From assembly GCA_029851415.1 (NCBI GenBank), contig CM056742.1, positions 153,641,121 to 153,705,120 on the forward strand: 64,000 nt of DNA. Reading direction: 5' to 3'. Source of the DNA: Eretmocerus hayati. Lineage: Eukaryota; Arthropoda; Insecta; Hymenoptera; Aphelinidae. A program made the translations under genes and the position numbers. Positions 1 through 9,138 of the stretch are shown here, one piece after another. The notes under the pieces are model-generated. The model made no database searches. It was not told where the DNA came from and saw only the letters and a program-made list of their open reading frames with translations. Every line of letters starts with the position of its first letter. Position 1 is the first letter of the stretch.

Positions 1-384
1 TCGGTCGAAATATGTCAGAGTAAATACCTTTTTTCCAAGATCCATTCTTGCGCTATTTTCTCCTTGAATTGACCTCATCTCGAGATGACCCAGTTAAATT
101 TTTAGCTCATTTTCATGAAAATTGCGCCGTCTACCATTTTTTTAGTGAAAAGGGTGATTTTTTGCATTTTTCTAGACATTTGTATTTTTTGGAATTCTTT
201 ATTCGACCTTGGAGGATATCTGGATACATTGGCCAATCAGAAACATATCAAAGAAGCTACAAAAAATTTTCGTCAAAAAGTCAAAAGATTCAATATAATA
301 GCTACAGCATCAATTTTTCGGCGTGGGTCGAATCGACCCAGGGTGGCCAGCTATGTTATTTGGCGGAGGTGTGCCAGCTAAGGG
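1..384. mobile_element. piggyBac-like MITE, right part (left end not found)
   Basis: The right end reads ...GCCAGCTAAGGG followed by TTAA (385-388). TTAA is the piggyBac target duplication and CCC is the usual piggyBac terminal start on the other strand. A 17-bp palindrome, TGGGTCGAATCGACCCA, lies at 324-340. The MITE at 57346-57616 has the same design (CC-start, TTAA flank, internal GGGGTC/GACCCC palindrome). The left end was not identified and may lie outside the window. It sits inside a GGGCGTAA element, because the flank from 389 onward matches that element's other copy in reverse. No convincing protein is encoded. The superfamily call is inferred from TTAA and CCC only. Confidence 0.45.
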
Positions 385-388
385 TTAA

Positions 389-768
389 CAAGATCTAAGT
401 AATTTCTGGCTTCACGATATCCGTTGAAAATTCAATTCTAAACTTCTAATAACAAATATTTCGAGTGGTTCGATTCACTGAAGGCTGGGAGGCAGTCAAA
501 CTAGTATGAAGAGATGCAAATTCGGAAAAAAGGCGTAACTCACATAATTTTATGGATTAAAGGGCATAGAAGCGTTTACGCCCTTCTGTCGAATCGCAGA
601 AAGGGCGTAATGGCGTTTACGCCCTTTTCAAGATCTCGAGGTTCGTGAGCACTTTTTTCAAAACGGGTTTCGAGGGTGGTTATAACATCTCTCAGAGGGC
701 TCAAAAAGCGAAGAGGTGGAAAAAGAGCGTAACCATTATTACGCCCTTTTTCCACGCAGAACCTCAAT
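389..768 (-). mobile_element. GGGCGTAA element, copy 1 (one end, inverted)
   Basis: This segment is the reverse complement of roughly 29741-30165. Short reading frames made from the two copies are alignable over about 60 residues, for example the shared stretch EPRDLEKGVNAIT. It contains several TTACGCCC/GGGCGTAA boxes and ends near 768 with the terminal sequence ATTGAGG(N)nGCGTGGAAAAAG read on the minus strand. Its inner part is interrupted at TTAA (385-388) by the MITE on its left. It is noncoding and non-autonomous. Confidence 0.6.
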
Positions 769-2465
769 TGGAATTGAAATCGCCAGTTGGGCCATCTTCA
801 AAAGAGTCCAAAAAACGTGTTTTTGCCACCTTTCGAACTTCCTCGTTCTACAGTTCAAACAGGACGCAATTTAACGAAAAATGTGTAGAGACCTTTTCGC
901 AGATCTTGAAGAACTGCAAGAGAATATGTCCTTTCTTTTTCCCGTTAAATTCACCTGTCGGACAAATCAGAGGTTTTTCCGTCAAAATTCATATTCCCCC
1001 CGTTTTCTTGCTCTACAGCTGGAACAGGACGCGTTATTTCGGATCAAAGCGATTTTATGCACTCTATCGCCGATTTACATTGTTTCAAATGATGGGGGCA
1101 AGTTGGGTACACACTTTTAAAAATCACCTTTTGGGAGAATTGGAAGAGTTTGGCTCCAGTTGATCCAAATTGGATGTACTTAACTCATTTTGAAGGTCTT
1201 GAGACAAGCTTTGAAATGGCTTAAAGTACGTCGGAAAATATTGAGAAGGGCCAGAGTTATTGAGAAAATAGCTCAAAGGGGGCTAGTTGGGTACACTCAC
1301 CTTAGATCTTGGGAAAACTGCGGAAGTATAGGCCGTGTTCTCCGCCCGTACAACTCACCTGTTGGAGAGATTAGAGGGTTTTCCACCAATAATCGTACTT
1401 TTTCCGTAACTTCCCTCTGTTACATAATCATAACTCAAGAAAAATGTATCTTAATCGACATCCATGTAGATTCATCCCTATAAACCATCGGAACACAAAT
1501 TCGGAGGTGACGAATCATTCCTTCTGCTCGTTCTCTTTATTAAAGTATAGTATCTTCGTCGCTGACTGCTGAATTCCATGGCTTACACCATTCCATCATA
1601 TCAATATTTTAGAGAGAATGTTCGATGCATGACAAAAACGTAGAATTCTGATCAATGAATCTGGGGGGGGGGGGGAAATTATTCAGGAATTTGCAGAGCC
1701 TATAGGACGATGGATCACGAGGAGGAGATCGAAAAGAAGGAAAATCCATTAACCAGATCAATTTATTCAAGATACTATACTTGAATGAAGAAATCGATCA
1801 GAAGAAATGATTCGTCACTCCTGTATTGATCTTTTGATGGTTCATAGGAATTAATCCTACATGGATGTCGATAAGATACATTTTTCTCGAATTATGGAGG
1901 GAAGTTACGGAAAAAGTGCGATTATTGGTGGAAAACCCTCTGATCTCTCCGACAGGTGAGTTTTACGGGGGGAAAACAGAGCATATACTTCCGCAGTTAT
2001 TCCAAGATCTATCTCAAGATTCAGAAGAGGTCTGCACATTTTTTTCGAGAAAACGCGTCCTGTTCCAGCTGTAGAGCGAGAAAGCGGGGGGAATATGATT
2101 TTTCATCATTCTAACCTAAAAAAACCACATTCAAATGCGGTTTTAGGGTTCTCATGATGAAAAATCATTGTTGGGCTGTGCTCGCAGGCCCATTTTGGGT
2201 GCGGAGGACTTATTTCTCTCGCTAGCGCCCGAACTGGGCGTACGCGCCCAGGGCAATAATGTACGATTTTACGGAAGTTTTACGGAAAGAGAGAAGGACA
2301 TATTCTCTTGCAGTTCTTCAAGATGTACAAAAAAGGCCTGAAGACATTTTTCGTTAAATTGCGTCCTGTTTGAACTGTAGAACGAGGAAGTTCGAAAGGT
2401 GGCAAAAATACGTATTTTGGACTTTTTTGGAAACGGCCTAACTGGCGATTTCCATTCCAACTGAG
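763..2465. mobile_element. Foldback element 1 (long inverted repeat, ~1.7 kb)
   Basis: The two halves are diverged inverted copies meeting near 1650-1680. Matches include 763-970 with 2270-2465, 980-1025 with 2040-2095, 1320-1480 with 1860-2000, and 1500-1560 with 1745-1815. The ends are CTCAATTGGAATTGAAATCG on the left and the complementary ...CCATTCCAACTGAG on the right. A G-run (about 1665-1675) lies at the loop. The apparent ORFs of the two arms encode the same peptide stretch (FATFRTSSFYSSNRTQFNEKC) only because they are inverted copies, and no protein family is recognisable. The right arm carries an extra segment at 2098-2262 that the left arm lacks. Its 1165-1240 part resembles the AAGCTTTAAAATG..CTAAAGGACGT repeat of the foldback at 46.4-47.5 kb. 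Confidence 0.75.
2098..2262. repeat. Insertion nested in foldback 1, also at 42570-42730
   Basis: This block interrupts the right arm of foldback 1; the left arm is continuous across the equivalent point near 980. The reverse complement of about 42570-42730 is clearly homologous, sharing GCGTACGCGCCCAGGGCAAT, TGTGCTCGCA and a TTCATGATG motif next to a CGCGGTTTT/TGCGGTTTT box. It is therefore a small dispersed element that transposed into the foldback. No ORF is present. Confidence 0.6.
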
Positions 2466-3302
2466 ATACGATCCCAGAAGTGCCCAGAAACATATCCCAC
2501 AATAATCCCGTGGGTGATCTGCACCGCGAATTTACACCGAGTTAGAGACCCGTGTGAGAGATGGGAGAATATTAATGCTGTTCAAAAGCTCGCCACACTT
2601 CTGAAATCATTATTTCTCTAATTTTGAAAAATATGTCGAATTTCTTTCTTTGTTGGGCTTTATCACGGAGTTGAAACCTTTTTATCCATGAAAAATTAAT
2701 ATCTAGAGTTAAAATCACTCAACCCCATTGAATATTCGTGTCCATTTAACGAGATATGAGATTCAAATTTTCCCCAATGCGTTGTCTGCTTTTCTAAAAC
2801 TCACTTCATTCACTAATCCTTCCTGTGACTCTCAGTAAATATCATGCTCCTTCTCTATCAAAAAATACGCTGCTGAAAGAGTATAGCAGAATGCTTTCTC
2901 ATTGCGATTGAAGAAATGAACTAATCACATATTATTCATTAAAAAATTCAACTATATTAACTTGTTACAATAGTCAATTCCCCATATAAAATTTTTATTG
3001 GAATCCTTATTCGTCCAAAATATTAATATTATCAAATAATGAACTTTATTAAATAATTATTCCAATGAATAACAAATCATTCCCGTATCATTTTCAGATA
3101 CTCTTCAAAATTTTCATGTTTACCGAGGATACTTTTTCAAAATTCCAGTCAACAATATTTCCTTTAAATGATTTTGCAGTATTCTTTCATCAGTACAATT
3201 ACTTCTCATCGACGGATCTCTACTAAAACAGATTGTTAATGCGTATGCTGTCGCTAACAGACCGCAAGAACTCGAATCAATCTGTTTTTGCGCGTTCTTT
3301 AA
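2466..3302. other. Unannotated AT-rich interval
   Basis: No gene, RNA or repeat family is recognised here. The sequence is AT-rich with short chance ORFs only. Confidence 0.6.
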
Positions 3303-3359
3303 TACTATGAAATCATCTCCCAGTACGGGGTACCTGTACTGGGAGATGATTTCATAGTA
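3303..3359. repeat. Perfect 24-bp stem hairpin, 9-nt loop
   Basis: The arms 3303-3326 (TACTATGAAATCATCTCCCA...) and 3336-3359 are exact reverse complements around the loop GGGGTACCT. A perfect stem of this length can be a very young mini-inverted repeat, a palindromic recombination scar or a small hairpin RNA. It is short for an animal pre-miRNA (57 nt overall) and has none of the bulges usual in miRNA stems. Confidence 0.9.
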
Positions 3360-4016
3360 GTTTTTTTGATAAAATCCCTTTCTTTATTGTGAAAAATGAC
3401 TTAGAAAATTGAACGAAATACTAGGAAAGGGGCACAAGTAATGTAGGATAGAAAGAATATCTGGGAAATGAACTTTGTTTCCCGGAGATAAACAAATCAC
3501 TCATAGTAACTAGATTGAGAATATGATGAATTGGTTATAAGAAAATCAATTAAAATTAAGTATTTTTCTACGAATTCGTTATTTGAGAAATAAATTATGG
3601 AGTGTGAATTTTAATTTGCACTCGGTGGAACGGAGTAAAAAGAATGTAAAGGTTGTCATTGATTTTCATTAATGCGACAAATCGATCGGTCGACATAGAA
3701 TCTTGGTAAAAAAATCATTAGATGAGGGAAGGAAGCAATTAACTGTCGGTGAACGTAAAAATTGGAATAGCAATATCTCATTTGGAAAGCAAAATTTCTA
3801 GATCCATTTAACAAACTCTTTTGAGACTTTGTATGTGTATTCTGGAGACTGTGATGATGATGCCAGTGAATTTGGAGCATGGTTGCATGAGTATTTTTTG
3901 ACTTGCGAATTTTTTAATGAGAGATATGACATTTTTTCGAAAGAAGCACATCTTATAAATGATTGATACTTCATTCTATTGTAAGAAAGAAATGTCAATG
4001 AGGTGATCTAGATGTT
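3360..4016. other. Unannotated interval
   Basis: No supported gene. ORFs of 66-74 codons on the minus strand show no recognisable domain and are best treated as chance. Confidence 0.55.
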
Positions 4017-4175
4017 TCTCGACGTGCTGAATCGATTAATTGATACGGGATTTTGTTGAGTTGTGATTATAAAGTTCTTATAGCACGATGTAAGGTAGGT
4101 ATGAAGAAGCTAGAATGAAATGAACCCCAATCGAGGGTCTCCGTATTAATCAATCGATCCAGCACGTCGAAAAAC
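4017..4175. mobile_element. Small inverted-repeat (MITE-like) element
   Basis: Left TCTCGACGTGCTGAATCGAT.. (from about 4017) is complementary to right ..ATCGATCCAGCACGTCGA (to about 4173), giving arms of about 33 bp with a few mismatches around a spacer of about 90 bp. No target duplication is certain. Family unknown. Confidence 0.6.
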
Positions 4176-4273
4176 GTGTTAATTAACCGCCTCCGAACAA
4201 GGCATAAAAATTTTCAGGACGATCTATCAACCCAGTGAGGAGTTTTGCTGAGCCATAGAAAACAACATACAAT

Positions 4274-4317
<44 letters not shown>
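4274..4317. repeat. (CA)n microsatellite
   Basis: Uninterrupted CA dinucleotide run. The minus-strand 'VCVCVCV' ORF over it is an artefact. Confidence 0.95.
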
Positions 4318-4320
<3 letters not shown>

Positions 4321-4373
4321 CAGAGGGCTCGGAGAATGTGGTTGCAGTGATTTTTTGATGGTTTGTAAAGGAA

Positions 4374-4530
4374 AACTGTGACCAACATTAGACAGATCTC
4401 AAGACTGCACAAGTTTCATGTATTTGGGAGCTTCACTGAAGAAAACGAAGATCCTTCTAGAAGAAATTTGACAAAAATTGTCCTGACACCAAATGAATGT
4501 TTCCTCTTTTGGGAAAGCAATAACCCTCTG
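4374..4530 (+). repeat. Dispersed repeat, second copy at 42090-42255
   Basis: It aligns in direct orientation with 42090-42255: AACTGTGACCAACATTAGA versus AACTGTGACCTACACTAGA, then ATAAACTTCATGTAT-type and TTTGGGAAAGCAA/TTTGAGAAAGCAA blocks. It is noncoding and of unknown family. It abuts the left end of foldback 2, so it may belong to a longer form of that element. Confidence 0.55.
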
Positions 4531-4544
4531 CACGCATCGACATA

Positions 4545-6700
4545 CACGGTGAGCTTGAAACAAGTTTTAATCCAACTGAAAGAAGCCCCCGAAATGCCAA
4601 CGGGATCATCAAGTAAGGGTCGAAACAAGTTCCCAAAAAAATTTTCACCGTAAGCCGTTGGGCGAATTTCGAATCAGACGACTTTCAGGTCTCTAAGTCC
4701 CTAAGATCAAAAAATGTGGTATACGGGCTCATTATTATTATGCAACTCATCACACGATCTAATAATGCTCAACTTCTCACAGAACACTCTCGTTCCATCA
4801 ATTCTTCCACGAAAACATACAGAACAAACATCTGGTTGAGTCTTGAGATGTCCAAAAAGGAGTTGTCTACATATAAATTGTCATAAACGGAATGTGCTGA
4901 GAATCAGTAAGGTATACGTGGAGGATTATCACTTCATTCACTTTTTGATTTTCTCACCCATGTAATAACTCAAAACTAATGAATTTTCAACAAATCATAC
5001 TCACGAGCAAACATGCGGAACGTGATAATTCGTGGGATCCGCGCTCATTACTTCGATTACTCGTGCCAGTCGTCATATATGGACTCCATACTAACTCTGA
5101 CTCTTCATTTATATTCCTATGATTAAGTTGTGACGAGCTGAAGACCTAAAACTGAAATAGTTCAAACTGCGGAGTCATCTAGTTCGAAAAATCACGAAAC
5201 TTCGCGTGTGACATGGCTCATCTCTCAAGTGTTGAGGTTGGCATTTGGATACAGTTTAGGATAAAGGTGCTTTCTTGCATAATGAACCTTCAACTCGAGA
5301 CTACAACCTACTCTGAGCCCATATATGTACTGCTAACAGGCGTGAGAATATTCCCTGATGATGATCTGCAATCACTTTTTAGAAGAAGAAATCGACGATA
5401 TTTCGCACGACTGCAGTGTCTGACCAATTATATTTCTGCGGGTAGTATCTGACTTTCCATCGTAAACGAAGAAATCTGAACGACCCAGGTCTATGTACAT
5501 TGAACTGCCTTCGATTGGAGGACGCGTTACGCTTTCGGGAACAAAAATGATCGCTTCACGAAATCAAGTTTTTCGAGGTACACATGAACGAGACGGGTCA
5601 TATCAATCCGGTTTTGCTTGTTATCGCTGATTTCTATCATACATGATACCGTATGAGTGATTGTGTGAACCAATATCTCTTTGTTGACTTTAATGAGTTA
5701 TCTGTTCTGAGAAATTTCTCAGATATTCTTGCAACTTACACCGTATAATCTATAAGTACCGCTTCTGAGCAGCTAAACATTCACACCGGTGTTTTCTGTA
5801 CGTTTTTCTGGAAGGATTTATGTGGAACAACGATATTCTGAAAGTTGTTGAACATTATTAGATCATGTGATGAGTTGCGTGATGATTATGAGCCCGTATA
5901 CCACATTTTTCGATCTCAGGGACTCGAGAGTCGTCTGATTCGAAATTTGCCAACGGCTTACGGTTGAAATTTTTTGATAAATTGTATTGACCCACACTTG
6001 ATGATCCCGTTGGAATTACGGTAGTTTTTTTTCGAGATCCCCTTGCGGCCTCGTGGGCCTAGCACGGGGCGCCCCTTTACCACCTTGGTGTGAAGGCTTA
6101 TGCCCGAATTTTTCCTCTACTTGTGGATTCCAGCTTCCCCGGAGTGACCTACGCCATGGTTTGCAGCCATGGGATGCCTCTCTCCAATGCCGGTAAGGCC
6201 GACATTCCCTGTCTCACGAAGTGAGCCATCGGATCCGCTGTACCCTTAGCGTTCCCGGAGAGAGCCTCTTCATGCTTTGCAAGGCCATGATTTGGTGAGA
6301 CTCAAACTCCAATGCCGGTAAGGCCGACATTCCCCGCACCTCCCCGTGCACTTAGGAAGGCACGTCGGGTCGGCTTATTAACTACCTACGTTACCCACCC
6401 TCCCCCTGCTTGGCATTCGCCCAAGGCCCGCTAGTCAAACCTCGTGAAATGGGAAAACCCAGGATTTCTCTGAAGGATAATCCCGGGGAAAACGCCATTC
6501 CAAAGCAGGCGGGGTATGATGGGTCCTTTTCCCGTCGAAAAAACCTCAGAAAAAATTTCCGAGTGATTTCGCCGGGAATCGAACCCACGACCCCTCGAAC
6601 AGTGTTGATTCCGAAGCTAGCACGCTACCGACTGAGCCAACAACGCTCTCTCGGTAGTTTCTTTCAGTCGGATTAAAATTTGGTTCAAGCTCATTGTGCA
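4545..6700. mobile_element. Foldback element 2 (inverted repeat, split by a SINE)
   Basis: The left arm 4545-4800 is complementary to 5790-6027 plus 6652-6700. For example GGTATACGGGCTCATTATTA (left) pairs with ATGAGCCCGTATACCACAT (right), and CCGTAAGCCGTTGG with CCAACGGCTTACGG. The outermost piece of the right arm (6661-6700, CTTTCAGTCGGATTAAAATT) is displaced by the SINE at 6028-6651. Inner parts to about 5300 are more diverged but still inverted. Small ORFs (for example 79 codons at 5213) have no recognisable domain. Confidence 0.7.
6028..6651 (-). mobile_element. tRNA-derived SINE with 9-bp target duplication
   Basis: Read on the minus strand the element starts at 6651 with a tRNA-like head. 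The polymerase III box A (TGGCTCAGTCGG) is at 6628-6639 and box B (GGGTTCGATTCCC) at 6574-6586. A long GC-richer body follows, with an internal direct repeat GAATGTCGGCCTTACCGGCA (two copies). The 3' end is a short A tract, seen as T's at 6028-6032. The direct repeat CGGTAGTTT flanks it (6019-6027 and 6652-6660), the target duplication expected for LINE-mobilised insertion. Removing it restores the right arm of foldback 2, so the SINE arrived later. The head shares CACTCNGAA..TTTTTTC(C/T)GAG with the SINE at 34501. Very likely a SINE rather than a tRNA gene because of tail, body and duplication. Confidence 0.88.
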
Positions 6701-7280
6701 CAATCTTTCCTACTTATCCATTTACATGAATCCCAGCAATAGAGTAGCAACTGAATCCATTTTCAATTCTAGATTGAGTATAGTGGATTATCTTGCCTGG
6801 TATAACTTAGTACATACTTATTACTCACTCAGATCAGGATACATCCGCTCATCTCAAATCTGGGAGACCAAGTAACGAAGCAATCGCTAGCGCATAACTC
6901 CGACAGTCGTTTATGAAGCCACAACCAAGCTCTGAGCATCGAATTTTTTTCTGTTCAAGCTCGAGGAGCCTGCATCAAAGGTGTACACTGTATACACCCA
7001 CCGGAAAGTCCTGGACTCAGAACTCCACCCCTCGATGCCATCGAAGCCCTAATTCCACGTATTTTGACTCAGCACACACTGCACGTGACACCCTCCATAG
7101 GCAAGTTAGAAGAAGGAAGGATATGCGTTGCAAGCACTGAGTTACTGATCGTCCACTGATGGTGTTAGCTTGCTTTATGTCCGTAACCATAGTAGCTGGA
7201 TCTGTAAGGTCTATATACCAACCGAGTTTCCGTTCGCTGTTTGTTCGATACAATGTGGAGAGAGAAAAAAAGAGAAAGAG

Positions 7281-7285
<5 letters not shown>
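6701..7285. other. Unannotated interval
   Basis: Probably unique sequence flanking the LINE array on its left side. No recognisable gene. Confidence 0.5.
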
Positions 7286-7348
<63 letters not shown>

Positions 7349-7371
7349 TGAATGAATGAATGAATGAATGA
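7286..7371. repeat. (GA)n followed by (AATG)n: 3' tail and target of LINE A
   Basis: About 56 bp of GA is followed by about seven AATG units. Read on the minus strand, LINE A ends with (CATT)n and runs straight into (TC)n. This is the outermost of the GA hubs in the array. Confidence 0.9.
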
Positions 7372-8732
7372 TTGATAACCTTTATCCGCCCAAGGGCAAA
7401 AACACAAAAATACAGTAGCATATGGAACATATGTCACTTATACATAATAAATACATTAAATTTGTAAAAATTTGTCGTTTTGGTTAAGGCTATTCGAATT
7501 ATCACAGAAAGTGATTGGTCATCTCGAGGCATCGTAAGATGCTAAGAGTCATGGAAAGAAAAAAAAGAAAAAGTCACGTTTTCATATATACATACATATA
7601 TCAGTCTTGACAAAAAAGGTTCAGGAAAAGAAAACATTTTCCCGTTTGGGAAGACATATGAAGAAGTCATGGGCCCACAGTTATATCACAGGAATCTCAG
7701 TTCGGAAGCGAAAAAGCCACGCATAACTCAGCTGAAGTAGAAGACATCAATTGAAACGGGCTCATGCCTATCACGGTTTACAAATTAAAATAGTGTTTCT
7801 TCTCCTCATCAATCCTCTGGGAGAATAGTGTTAACAGGAAGTCTTTTAAGGACTCTTTAAATAATGATTTCTCCCCAAGCTGCTGAAAGCCCGGAGGGAG
7901 AAAGTTCCACAAATGAGCACATTGGACCTGGAAAGATCTTCTTCCATATTTAAGTCTCATGTTGGGAACTTTGAGTACCCGCTCTTCTAGATCACCAGGT
8001 GCGGAGCATTCGGATTGGTACCTGGTAAACATCGCAGCTAGGTAGCCGGGTTCTCCTAAGTGCATGATCTTATGCATCAAGAGAGCTGCGAAGTACATTC
8101 TCCGCGAATCAGTACGTAACCAACCCAAGCGCTCCCTAAATGGGACGATGTGCTCGCCTCTCCTAAGATCAAAAATATATCTCACACATGAATTCCTTAG
8201 TCTCTGTACCCGTTGCCGCTGTTCGTCCGTGGCGTCGAGGTACACGACCGCGCAATAATCTAGGTGCGGTTGAACCAATGACTCGACTAGGTGAATTCGG
8301 AGAGGTCTGGTGATACATGCCCTAAACAACCGCAGACCGTATAGGGCTCTGTTGACTTTCTTAGTTACTTGGTCAATGTGCGGTTTCCATGGCAATTCAC
8401 TGCCAAGTGTAACACCGAGACTCACGACCGTATCACTGAACGAGATGAACTTTCCTTCCTGTATCTCAACCCCTGGCAAGTCCATTCTCTTTAGATCTTT
8501 GATATTTCTCTCCGAACTGAAGTAGATTGCCTTGGTCTTGCCAGCGTTGAGACGCAGGCCGGAACTTTTGGCCCACTCGGCAACTAGTCGTCCTATTTCG
8601 CCCAGCCGAGCAATACCTTCCCTGATCTTATTTTTCTCGATTTGGAGATAAATTTGGTGATCATCCGCATAAAATAGATGATGTACCGACTTTTCGTCTA
8701 GCAAGCCAGCCAGGTCATTCACATACAAGCTG
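7344..8732 (-). mobile_element. LINE A, 5'-truncated CR1/L2-like non-LTR element
   Basis: On the minus strand the copy starts abruptly at about 8732 in the middle of reverse transcriptase, directly after the GA-rich junction to LINE B's tail. It continues through the end of its ORF (7778) and a 3' UTR to (CATT)n at 7344-7371. The terminal block (TTTGCCCTTGGGCGGATAAAG) is the counterpart of the AGGCGAAATAA.. end seen in LINEs B, C and E. It is a different family from B and E, because its protein differs throughout. Confidence 0.85.
7778..8732 (-). pseudogene. LINE A reverse transcriptase, C-terminal part
   Basis: About 318 codons of the ORF2 C-terminal half. It begins at FSLYVNDL, equivalent to the end of the GPLLF box of the RT palm. 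The catalytic box FYADDHQIYLQ follows, then the thumb motif VVSLGVTLG and a conserved C-terminal segment (HLDYCAVVY, LRNSCVRYIFDLRR, SRRMYFAALLMHK). The frame has no stops until 7778, so the copy is young. The endonuclease and RT fingers are missing through 5' truncation. The open frame extends artificially to 8878 into LINE B's 3' UTR; that extension is not A protein. Family: CR1/jockey-group LINE reverse transcriptase without RNase H. Confidence 0.9.
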
Positions 8733-9138
8733 AACACAGCGAGAGAACAGAGATAGAGAGATTGATTGATTGATAAAGTATTTATTTCGCCTAGGTCTTG
8801 ATAGACCGCAAGGCAAATGGGATAATCCAACAATTTACAGGGTGGTGATTCGAAAAGTGTACCAGTGATAATCAACAAATTTTACCTAAATTGCGAATAA
8901 AAAATAATAATTATATATACCCGTATAAAATCGAATGAAATCGGATAAAATCGAATAATATCGAGTAAACTACCTTAATACAAATAAACGAATGTTCTAT
9001 AATACATTTATAATACGCAGATTTCTGAGCATTCATAAGCATTCATATCAATTACAACAATAATTACATACATAATCAAACGATCGACATCATAGACGAT
9101 ATTATCACTTTTGATACTATAATTGCACATATTTTGAC

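Noticed and set aside
645..1163. 172-codon ORF
   Set aside because: It crosses the boundary between the GGGCGTAA element and foldback 1, and its mirror ORF (2269-2502) exists only because the arms are inverted copies. No domain.
6574..6651. tRNA gene on the minus strand
   Set aside because: Box A and B are present, but the long body, A tract and 9-bp target duplication make it a SINE head.
7017..7430. ORFs of 62-137 codons with SLSLSL or ERERER runs
   Set aside because: Translations of the (GA)n/(TC)n microsatellite; same for the ORFs at 18267-18611 and 48218-48715 apart from the LINE remnant.
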